From Paenibacillus elgii NBRC 100335 (GTDB taxonomy: Bacteria; Bacillota; Bacilli; Paenibacillales; NBRC-103111), in contig NZ_BIMB01000003.1 in assembly GCF_004000865.1 (NCBI RefSeq), positions 124,001 through 188,000 on the forward strand: a stretch of 64,000 nt of DNA, in the 5' to 3' direction. Each line of letters opens with the position of its first letter. Position 1 is the first letter of the stretch. Both the position numbers and the translations under genes were made by a program. This document shows, one piece after another, positions 9,225 through 17,416 of the stretch. Below the pieces are notes generated by a model. That model was not told the DNA's origin, did not search any database, and saw nothing but the letters and a program-made list of their open reading frames with translations.

Positions 9225-11984
9225 ATGACAAATAATGATATCTTGCCGGAGCATGGAGTGGCAATCATCGGTATGTCCGGAAGGTTTCCGGGAGCGTCCG
9301 ATCTGGAAAGCTACTGGAGTTTACTATGTGAAGGCAAACACGGTATTCGGTTTTTCACGGATGAGGAGTTAAGCAAGAACGGGATAGCAGAGGAGCGGCT
9401 GAAGGATCCTCTCTACGTGAAGGCCAAGGGGATGCTCGACGATCCGGAAATGTTCGATGCCTCTTTCTTTGGCATGACGCCCCGCGAAGCGGAATGGACG
9501 GACCCGCAGCAGCGCTTGTTTCTGGAATGCTCGTATGAAGCGCTGGAATCCGCAGGTTGGGTTCCGGATCTGTTTAAGGGGCGAATCGGAGTTTTCGGAG
9601 GTTGCTCCATTAGCACGTATCTGCTGAACCGGATCGCTCATCAGCCAAACGCGCTTACTCTGGATGCGGAATCCCTCATCCTTGGGTGTGATAAAGACTT
9701 TATAACGAGCAGGACAGCTTACAAGCTGAATTTAAAAGGCCCTGCTGTTACCGTGCAGACCGCATGTTCTACTTCACTTGTCGCCATTCATCTGGCGTGT
9801 CAGTCGCTGCTCAGCGGGGAGTGCGACATGGCGCTAGCGGGCGGCAGCACAGTTTCTTTCCCAAATGTCACCGGTTATCGTTATCAAGAAGGCATGATCT
9901 TATCGCCGGACGGCTTCTGCCGTGCTTTCGACAGCGAGGCGAGGGGAACCGTACCTGGCAACGGCGTTGGTATTGTAGCGCTGAAACGGCTGGAGCAGGC
10001 AACTGCGGACGGAGATCATATTTTTGCAGTCATTCGCGGTTCGGCAGCCAACAACGACGGCCGATTGAAGGCAGGCTTCACCGCGCCGAGTCCAGAAGGT
10101 CAGGCGGAGGTGATCGCGGATGCATTGGCTTTGTCAGGGGTACATCCTGATACCATTTCATACGTAGAAGCGCACGGTACGGCAACTCCAATAGGCGATC
10201 CCATCGAAATCACCGGATTAACGCGCGCTTACAGGCAGTGGACCGAACGCAGCGGGTATTGTGCCATCGGCTCGGTCAAGAGCAACCTGGGGCATCTCGA
10301 TTGCGCCGCCGGGGTAGCCGGTCTGATCAAGACGGTGTTGGCGCTGTACTATAAGCAGTTGCCGCCTTCACTGAACCATCTCAAGCCAAACCCGCAGATA
10401 AGCTTTGCAAATAGCCCTTTTTATGTCCATACACAACTGACCGACTGGCCGGACGATGGGCATCCGAGGAGGGCAGGGGTCAGTTCCTTCGGCATCGGTG
10501 CGACCAACGCACACGTCATCCTAGAGGAAGCGCCTACCCTGAGCAGCGACCCATCCGTCCGTCCATGGCATGTCCTGCTCGTATCCGCAGTAACGGAGAA
10601 CTCCTTACGAGCAGCATCAGAGCGGCTTACAGAGCATCTAATATTACGTCTTCCGGGGCCTGGAGACTTGGAAGAGATTGCATACACCTTGCAGGTAGGC
10701 CGCAAGGGTCATCCTCTGCGTTGCGCAATCGTCTGCCGGAATGGCGCGGAAGCGGTGCGCCTTCTGAGCCAACCGACTGTGGAAGATCAGGGAAAAGCTT
10801 CTAGAGAGTTGCGTACAACTGCATGGCTATTTCTGCCTTGGCGGGAGCTCCATGCGGAAGGTCTGTATGAGCTTTATCGAACTGAGCCGGTCTACCGACA
10901 ACACATGAATGCGACGCTAACCATCGCTGAGAGAGTCAGTGGCTTGGCGTTAAAGGAAATTTTATCAACCCCCGCACATGTCAAACTGAGCGGACGGCCG
11001 TCAGCATATACCAGTCGGACATGGGCAATCGTATCTTTGGCAGCCTCCTACAGTTTGGGGATGACCCTTCAACAAATGGGGGTGCAGCCCGATCTGATCG
11101 GCGGAGAAGAGGAAGGCGAATATGCTGCAGCATGCTTGGCGGAACTTTGTTCCTTGGAAGAAGCAATCTGCCTGGTGTTGCAACAAGCCGAACGGGGTGA
11201 AACCAAATCTTCCTATTCTCATGGAACCTTGACAAGCAACATGCCCGGAGAAGAGCCGCATTTATCTCTTGAAGTTACGGGACGAACAAGCCAATTGGCG
11301 CAGTCTCAATCGCTGCTGTACGCCAGAATGTCAGCTAACAATTCAGTAAGCCGCATGAGCAGTATTAAGGTTAATGAAGCATTGCATCATCCAACTTTTC
11401 GCGTAATCGGTTTCGGATCACCGGCCAGCGTTGATCGTACAGAGAGCCCCAGGGTTATAAGCTGTTATGATTGTCATACTTGGACGACCGCCCTGGCTGC
11501 ATTGTGGACAGACGGTGCGGATCTGGATTGGCAGGCACGTTATCAGCTTGAGAAAAGGCAGAGGATGCTGCTGCCGACGTATCCATTTGAACGCCAGTAT
11601 TTCAACTTCCTTTCCCAGGCCCAAAGGAAAGACCTCCTGAAAGATCATGCTCCCCTGAGCCAAGCGCAACAACAATTTACATCACAAATCTTTGCTGACA
11701 GCGAGGCGGAAAATAACCCTAGAGCGGATCTGTTGAAAATGCTGATCCAATTTCATTCAGAGGTGCTTGGTCTGCCTGAGGAAGACATCGCTATCGATGT
11801 TCCTTTCTACGAGCTAGGGGCCGATTCACTTTCGATGACCCGGATCATTTCACGAATTCAGAATACTTATCCTTTTCTCCTGAATGTAAGACAACTGTTT
11901 GAAGCGCAAACCATCTATGAACTGGCCGATTTCATTGAATTATCCATTCTTGATCTGCTGGAACAAGAAGCGGAAAAGGAGTAA
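9225..11984 (+). CDS. Polyketide synthase module: KS, degenerate AT-like region, ACP
   Basis: This is a type I PKS module of 919 residues. The ketosynthase is intact: Cys181 in TACSTS, His317 in EAHGT and His357 in KSNLGH. Residues about 530-790 align in outline with an acyltransferase and keep the trailing GEYAAACLAELCSLEEA and the YPFERQYF end. The catalytic GHSxG is replaced by G-G-E-E-E-G (residues 626-631), and the usual FPGQGSQ start is absent. The ACP has GADSL with Ser868. No ketoreductase, dehydratase or methyltransferase is present, so the extension would leave a beta-keto group. An AAGGAG site precedes the start, 30 bases after the first NRPS. The extender must come from a trans-acting or primary-metabolism AT, unless the module is silent. 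Confidence 0.9.
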   Translation: MTNNDILPEHGVAIIGMSGRFPGASDLESYWSLLCEGKHGIRFFTDEELSKNGIAEERLKDPLYVKAKGMLDDPEMFDASFFGMTPREAEWTDPQQRLFLECSYEALESAGWVPDLFKGRIGVFGGCSISTYLLNRIAHQPNALTLDAESLILGCDKDFITSRTAYKLNLKGPAVTVQTACSTSLVAIHLACQSLLSGECDMALAGGSTVSFPNVTGYRYQEGMILSPDGFCRAFDSEARGTVPGNGVGIVALKRLEQATADGDHIFAVIRGSAANNDGRLKAGFTAPSPEGQAEVIADALALSGVHPDTISYVEAHGTATPIGDPIEITGLTRAYRQWTERSGYCAIGSVKSNLGHLDCAAGVAGLIKTVLALYYKQLPPSLNHLKPNPQISFANSPFYVHTQLTDWPDDGHPRRAGVSSFGIGATNAHVILEEAPTLSSDPSVRPWHVLLVSAVTENSLRAASERLTEHLILRLPGPGDLEEIAYTLQVGRKGHPLRCAIVCRNGAEAVRLLSQPTVEDQGKASRELRTTAWLFLPWRELHAEGLYELYRTEPVYRQHMNATLTIAERVSGLALKEILSTPAHVKLSGRPSAYTSRTWAIVSLAASYSLGMTLQQMGVQPDLIGGEEEGEYAAACLAELCSLEEAICLVLQQAERGETKSSYSHGTLTSNMPGEEPHLSLEVTGRTSQLAQSQSLLYARMSANNSVSRMSSIKVNEALHHPTFRVIGFGSPASVDRTESPRVISCYDCHTWTTALAALWTDGADLDWQARYQLEKRQRMLLPTYPFERQYFNFLSQAQRKDLLKDHAPLSQAQQQFTSQIFADSEAENNPRADLLKMLIQFHSEVLGLPEEDIAIDVPFYELGADSLSMTRIISRIQNTYPFLLNVRQLFEAQTIYELADFIELSILDLLEQEAEKE

Positions 11985-11990
11985 AGCGCG

Positions 11991-14900
11991 ATGGGAAACC
12001 GAAATCAATTGGAAGTCCGCAAATCCCTATTATCCGAGGAGAAAAAAGCTCAGCTGGACAAGCTGCTCAAAGGTAATCATGTCGCTGCTTCATCTGGCAC
12101 TGCAGGGATTACAAAGACCGAGTCTCATCAAAGACAGACGAGAAGTCCTTTATCCTTTTCTCAGCAGCGGCTCTGGTTTTTGTCAACACTTGAACCCCAA
12201 TCTTCCGCATATCATCTGATTTATGGCGTAAAGCTTGACGGGATGCTCCATAAGGAAGCATTGGAGAGAAGCCTGCATGCCATCGTGGGGCGTCATGAAA
12301 TACTGCGTACAGTATTCGGGAATGAAGGTGGCGAGGCATACCAGCAGGTGCTGGATACTTTTTCAATCCCCTTGGAAGAGGAAGACTTTCGGGAACTGCA
12401 GCCAGGGGAACGAGAGGAGGCAGTACAGAAGAGCATTCGTCGTTTGAATCGACCGTTTCATCTGGAGCAGGGGCCACTGCTGCGATTTTCCTTATTGATT
12501 TTCACTGAAGAGGAGCATCTGCTGCTTCTTGCCTTTCATCATTTGATTACAGATGGATGGTCCCATCACCGGTTCGGACGTGAGCTGCTGGAATTCTATC
12601 ATGCCTTCTCCAAAGGGGAAGAGAAGGTGCTGCCCCCTTTAAGGATGCAGTATGCCGATTATGCCCGATGGCAGCGACAGCGGCATCAGGAAGAAGGCTT
12701 CCAGCAAGGAATCAGGTTCTGGAAAGACAAGCTGGACGGAGCTCCAGCGCTGCTGCCGCTTTCGACGGACTTTCCGCGTCCTCCCGAGCAGCAATTCAAA
12801 GGCAGGAAGGTGCGCTTTTTGGTTGAGAAGTCGCTAGTCAACCGCCTTCGTCGTTTCGCCGGGGAGGAACGGTCGACTTCGTTTATGCTGCTGATGGCGG
12901 CGTTTCAGACCCTGCTGCATCGCTACTGCGGGGAGGAGGATATCTGTGTCGGAACGACGATTTCCGGTAGGAATCTCAAGGAGCTCGAGCCCTTAATCGG
13001 TTTTTTTGTCAATACTCTCGTGATCCGCTCGCAGGTGACCCCGGAGCTGTCGTTCAGGAATCTGCTGCGACAGGTTAAGGAAAGCGCGCTATCCGCATAT
13101 GTCCATCAGGATGTTCCCTTTGAACTGCTGGTTGACGAATTGGCCGTTCAGCGCAGTCTTAGCTATGCGCCTCTGTTTCAGGTGATGTTCACCATGCAAA
13201 ACACACCTTCAGTCCCCCTTGCATTGCCAGGTCTTTCCGCCGAACCCTTGGTGGTTGAGAACGATTCCTCCAAATTTGATCTTACGCTTGAAATGGCGGA
13301 GGTTGCAGAAGCGTGGCAGGGTTCTCTTGAATTTAATCTTGATCTTTTCGAAGAAGCAACAATCCAACGAATGGCTGCTCACTTCGTGCGACTGCTAACA
13401 AGCATTGCGGACGCCCCGGACGCTCCTTTGCATGCGCTCCCGATTCTATCCGGTGAGGAGAGGGGACTGCTGTTAAACGTCTGGGCCCGAACAGAGGCTG
13501 CCCAGGCATGGATGGAGACTAACTTAGCGGACGTTAGGCTGGAGAGGATGGTTGCCGGGCAAGCTGCAGCGCGGCCCGAACAGCCCGCCGTTGTGGACCA
13601 TAACGGTCGTACCCTTACATATGGCGAGCTGATCCGGCAGGCAGAGCGACTGGCTGTCCGGCTGCGCGGCATGGGATTGCAGCCGAGCAACGTGACGGCA
13701 GTTTGTTTGAATCGTTCCGCCGAGCTGGTTATTTCCCAGCTCGCGGTGCTGTTGGCTGGAGGAACTTATTTGCCGTTGGACCCGGCAATGCCCGATGAGA
13801 GGCTCTCGTTTATAGCGGCCGACTCACAGGCATCCTTGCTGCTGACCCGGAAAAACCTAATGGATCGCTTTGCTTCGATGGATATGAGAGTCATTCCTTT
13901 TGATGTGACGGCATGTTTAGAAGATGAGCCCGGATTGGGCCCTACATTCACCGAATGGCCATCACCTAGCGCTTCGGAAGCTTCCGAAGCTTCCGAAGCA
14001 TCGATCGCCTATGTGATATACACGTCCGGGACCACGGGGAAGCCGAAAGGAACGTTAATACCGCATAAAGCCATCGTGAATTTCATGCGGTGGTATCGGG
14101 TAGAAACAGCATTGTCTCCTGCCGATCGGGTCTGCTTTTCCGCCTCCATTGGTTTCGACCTCTCTGTAGCTGAAATCTTCGGTGCTCTGGTCTCGGGAGC
14201 TTCGCTTATGATCCCGCCTGAGGAGTGCCGTATGGATCCCGAGCAGCTCCGGGATTGGATGCTTGAGAAGGGAATCACGTTTGCCTTTCTCCCGACACCT
14301 TTGGCTGAGCAGCTTGTTTCCGTTCGTTGGCCTGCAGCAGCTCCGCTTCGACGATTGTTCACAGGCGGCGACAAATGGAATGTAAAGCTGCCTCATGATC
14401 TTCCTTTCAAAGTCTTTGATCTATACGGACCAACCGAATGTACGATTGCTTCGACTTGTCGGATTATCGAACCGGACCGCGATGGAGCTAAACCGCATAT
14501 TGGCAGGCCTATTGCCAATGCACGAATCTTTATTCTGGATTCTCATAGGAATCCGGTTCCCATCGGTGTACCCGGAGAAATGATGATTGGCGGCCTTGGC
14601 GTGGGGAACGGGTATCTGTACCGGGAAGAGCTGACAAGAGAGAAATTCGTGCCGAATCCTTTTGATTCGGAGACAGGATCGCTGCTCTATCGCAGCGGGG
14701 ATATCGCCCGCTACTTACCCGATGGAAACATCCAATTTCTCGGAAGAAAAGATGATCAGGTGAAAATTCGCGGCTTTCGAATTGAACTGAGCGAAATTCA
14801 AGCCAATCTACTGGCGCAGAACGGCATTAAAGAAGCTGCGGTCGTTATCCGTGAGGAGATGCCGGGGGATAAGCGTATCATTGCGTATCTGATTGCAAAC

Positions 14901-16763
14901 TCGGGACATCAGCCAGACTTTGCGATCCTGCGGCTGCGGTTAAAGGAGCTGATGCCTGACTACATGATCCCTTCCGCATTCGTCATGATCGACCGTTTGC
15001 CCTTAACTCCAAACGGCAAGATTGACCGCCGTGCACTGCCCAAGCCAGATCTGTTTCAGTATGCAGATGCAGATTTTGGCGAACCCCGCAATGAAATTGA
15101 GAAGACGCTGTGCCGGATCTGGGCCGAACTGCTAGTCTTAGACAGGGTAAGCATTCACCACAATTACTTTGAAATCGGCGGTGATTCCATCAAGACAATG
15201 CTGCTCATCTCAAGAGCCAAATCAGCCGGGATTGAGCTCACCCCAAAACATGTATTCCAGCATCAAACTATTGCCGAGCTTAGCCAGATTGTAACCGTGA
15301 GCCAAGATTCCGACCAGGAAAGAGCTGAGTCTGGTTATGAATGCGATATGGTGCGTTACGATTTTCCATTGGCACATCTGAATCGTAATGATATAGCTTT
15401 GGTTCCCGGCGTACATCCGGATGAAATCGAAGATGTCTACCCGCTTACGCCGCTGCAGGAATACATGTTGGATACCCTGCATCAGAGTCCGGGACCGGCG
15501 CAATTTTTCGTTAACATGGTTATGCGGTTTAAGGATGTGCTCGAGCCCGAGCTCATGTCGCAGGCTTGGCAGATTGTCGGCAATCATTTCGCGATTACCA
15601 AAACGGCTATTGCCGACCTTGGACTGAAGGAGCCCGTCCAGCTACAACGGAGGCATGTCGAAATTCCAATCCGTTTCTTCGATTGGCGTGACTGGGAGTC
15701 CGAACGACAGCAGCAAGCGCTGAAGAACTATCAGGAACATCAGCTGATTTCCAGCAACATTGCTTATATACGGCGACCCACCACTTATGAAGTTATGTTC
15801 GCAACAATCGGGAACAACGATCATCAGTTTGTCATGAGCTGTTCCTACCTTTTGATGGATGGTTGGAGCCATTTTATCGTACTGATCCATGTATTAAAGT
15901 GCTATTACCATTTGTTAAAAGGAACTCCCTATGAACTGCCGCCTGTTCAGAATTACGGAAAATATGCGGCTTGGCTGCGCAGTAGAGATTTGCAAAAGGC
16001 CAAAGAGTATTGGGTGACAGACCTCGCCGGATTCAGTCGCGCGACGCCGCTCAAGCGGTGTGCGCCACGCAATCATGAGCCGCGGGAAGCAGGTTTTGCG
16101 AAACAGACGATCCTTATCGAACTAGATCGGCCGCAGGCTGTGCAGGAGTTTGCGGGGCAGTACCGGGTGACAGCAAATGTGCTGTTCCAACTGGCATGGA
16201 CGCTGCTGCTCGCCCGTTATACTGGTGAGTGCGATGTTCTGTTCGGCGTCATGTCCTCAGGTAGGCGGGCGGAGTATGAAGGAGCGGAAGAAATGGTTGG
16301 GCCTGCGATAAATACGCTGCCTCTACGGGTTCAGCTAGAAGAAGGGGAGAGTGTGCTCGAGCTCCTTGGAAGGGTTCAGGAGAAGCAGCTTCTGCTAGCC
16401 CAATGGGATTATACGCCACTTAAGAGCATCCGAGAGTGGATTAGTTTTACGAATGGAGAGCCCTTATTCGATTCCTATATGATTTTCCAGAATCTGCATT
16501 CCTTCTTCGAGACGACTAGCGGCGTGGAATGGGTGACCAGTCTTCCAATCGAAAATGAATACCACAAAGCTCTAGCAATCTTCAACTCGGGTACTCCGCT
16601 GCGGATAGATGTATGTGTTGATTCAACAGGCTATCAAGTATACATGACCTATCTAAAAGAATGCTTCAGCGATGAATCCGTAAGCCAGATGCTGTGTGAC
16701 CTTAAAGAAGTATTCCGTGACATCCTCGCAAACCCGAATCAGCCTGTTAGCATGTGGCTTTAG
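11991..16763 (+). CDS. Non-ribosomal peptide synthetase, C-A-PCP-C* (terminal)
   Basis: This is an NRPS of 1590 residues. It has a condensation domain (HHLITDG, His183-His184), an adenylation domain (TSGTTG near 677), a PCP with GGDSI (Ser1066) and a second condensation-fold domain at about 1145-1590. In that last domain the HHxxxDG motif reads S-Y-L-L-M-D-G (Ser1285, Tyr1286, Asp1290), so both histidines are gone. The A-domain specificity residues read D,L,A,F,F,G,L,I, which I cannot assign. A GGDS-type carrier usually faces an epimerase or unusual C domain. There is no thioesterase or reductase, so chain release must use the odd C domain or a separate enzyme. It starts 6 bases after the PKS stop, with AAGGAG overlapping the PKS end. 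Confidence 0.92.
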   Translation: MGNRNQLEVRKSLLSEEKKAQLDKLLKGNHVAASSGTAGITKTESHQRQTRSPLSFSQQRLWFLSTLEPQSSAYHLIYGVKLDGMLHKEALERSLHAIVGRHEILRTVFGNEGGEAYQQVLDTFSIPLEEEDFRELQPGEREEAVQKSIRRLNRPFHLEQGPLLRFSLLIFTEEEHLLLLAFHHLITDGWSHHRFGRELLEFYHAFSKGEEKVLPPLRMQYADYARWQRQRHQEEGFQQGIRFWKDKLDGAPALLPLSTDFPRPPEQQFKGRKVRFLVEKSLVNRLRRFAGEERSTSFMLLMAAFQTLLHRYCGEEDICVGTTISGRNLKELEPLIGFFVNTLVIRSQVTPELSFRNLLRQVKESALSAYVHQDVPFELLVDELAVQRSLSYAPLFQVMFTMQNTPSVPLALPGLSAEPLVVENDSSKFDLTLEMAEVAEAWQGSLEFNLDLFEEATIQRMAAHFVRLLTSIADAPDAPLHALPILSGEERGLLLNVWARTEAAQAWMETNLADVRLERMVAGQAAARPEQPAVVDHNGRTLTYGELIRQAERLAVRLRGMGLQPSNVTAVCLNRSAELVISQLAVLLAGGTYLPLDPAMPDERLSFIAADSQASLLLTRKNLMDRFASMDMRVIPFDVTACLEDEPGLGPTFTEWPSPSASEASEASEASIAYVIYTSGTTGKPKGTLIPHKAIVNFMRWYRVETALSPADRVCFSASIGFDLSVAEIFGALVSGASLMIPPEECRMDPEQLRDWMLEKGITFAFLPTPLAEQLVSVRWPAAAPLRRLFTGGDKWNVKLPHDLPFKVFDLYGPTECTIASTCRIIEPDRDGAKPHIGRPIANARIFILDSHRNPVPIGVPGEMMIGGLGVGNGYLYREELTREKFVPNPFDSETGSLLYRSGDIARYLPDGNIQFLGRKDDQVKIRGFRIELSEIQANLLAQNGIKEAAVVIREEMPGDKRIIAYLIANSGHQPDFAILRLRLKELMPDYMIPSAFVMIDRLPLTPNGKIDRRALPKPDLFQYADADFGEPRNEIEKTLCRIWAELLVLDRVSIHHNYFEIGGDSIKTMLLISRAKSAGIELTPKHVFQHQTIAELSQIVTVSQDSDQERAESGYECDMVRYDFPLAHLNRNDIALVPGVHPDEIEDVYPLTPLQEYMLDTLHQSPGPAQFFVNMVMRFKDVLEPELMSQAWQIVGNHFAITKTAIADLGLKEPVQLQRRHVEIPIRFFDWRDWESERQQQALKNYQEHQLISSNIAYIRRPTTYEVMFATIGNNDHQFVMSCSYLLMDGWSHFIVLIHVLKCYYHLLKGTPYELPPVQNYGKYAAWLRSRDLQKAKEYWVTDLAGFSRATPLKRCAPRNHEPREAGFAKQTILIELDRPQAVQEFAGQYRVTANVLFQLAWTLLLARYTGECDVLFGVMSSGRRAEYEGAEEMVGPAINTLPLRVQLEEGESVLELLGRVQEKQLLLAQWDYTPLKSIREWISFTNGEPLFDSYMIFQNLHSFFETTSGVEWVTSLPIENEYHKALAIFNSGTPLRIDVCVDSTGYQVYMTYLKECFSDESVSQMLCDLKEVFRDILANPNQPVSMWL
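13971..13997 (+). repeat. Three 9-base tandem repeats in NRPS linker
   Basis: Three near-identical 9-base units (GCTTCSGAA) encode a Ser-Glu-Ala run just before the TSGTTG core of the second NRPS adenylation domain. The repeat keeps the frame. It sits in a loop that varies between A domains, so it probably alters only linker length. Confidence 0.7.
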
Positions 16764-17114
16764 GGAGCTCTTGATCTTTTCAGACCGACTTTATAAGATC
16801 AGCATGAACGAGGTGTTATTCTACTTAAAAGTAGATATGTGTACCAGTAGATGCCGCCAAAATCGAATATAGCCTCACGGAATGGTAGGGCCGTGCAGGC
16901 CTCTACATGGAGAAAAGTAAATAGAGCGTTTTTTCACAGAGAGCTCTGTGAGCTGAAAAGGAGATACTCGAGTACCAACCCGGATTCGCCGTTATGTCGC
17001 CATATCAGCCTCTTCGAGTACGGTATCTAAATACAAAGATGCTTTTATACTCTAGCTCTATAACAGGAACTCCTGTTAAGGCTTTCTTCAATAAAGAATT
17101 CAGAGATTCGGAGA
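16764..17114. other. Region after NRPS operon with inverted repeats and possible IS scraps
   Basis: There is no intact gene here. TGATCTT at 16772-16778 pairs with AAGATCA at 16795-16801, right after the NRPS stop, but it lacks a T-run, so it is a weak terminator candidate. CACAGAG and CTCTGTG at 16935-16950 form a second hairpin. A stop-broken plus frame around 16848-17030 reads a few IS3-like words (FFH, then a KRRYS stretch). This is too little to call. The adjacent IS6 remnant supports a history of insertion here. Confidence 0.35.
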
Positions 17115-17345
17115 GTGAGCGAAGCGAATAGGGAAGATAAGATACCCCGCAGCTTGCTGTGGGGAGAATTCATTAACATTGTGGAACAGGTTCATCAATT
17201 CATCAAAAAAATAACGAATGCGATGATGGGGTTTAAATCATTACGTACAGCCGAGAAAACAATAATGGGAATTGAAGCTTTTCATATGCTCCGGAAAGAA
17301 CAGGTTGAAATATCACCTGTTCTTTCTGATGTTGAACGGGCATAA
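17115..17345 (+). pseudogene. IS6-family transposase, C-terminal remnant
   Basis: Only the last 55-60 residues are recognisable. They read FINIVEQVHQFIKK, then MMGFKSLRTAEKTIMGIEAF and HMLRKEQVE, the classic end of IS6/IS240-type DDE transposases. Everything upstream of the NIVEQ motif, including the first catalytic Asp, is missing. GAACAGGT at 17298-17305 pairs with ACCTGTTC at 17315-17322 at its tail. It marks the right edge of the NRPS locus. Confidence 0.7.
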
Positions 17346-17416
17346 ATTTTCTTACAAACTACAATTATGACAATCGTTTTATTATTTTTGCACCACAACC
17401 GCTTCGTTTTATATCA

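Noticed and set aside
10565-10804. Short plus-strand frame within the PKS gene as a separate gene
   Set aside because: It overlaps the PKS frame fully and has no ribosome site.
13971-13997. Tandem repeat as a CRISPR-like array
   Set aside because: The units are 9 bases without spacers and lie in a coding linker; no repeat-spacer structure occurs anywhere in the window.
16848-17030. IS3-family transposase fragment
   Set aside because: A few matching words in one frame are broken by stops and too weak for a separate call; mentioned only as a possibility.
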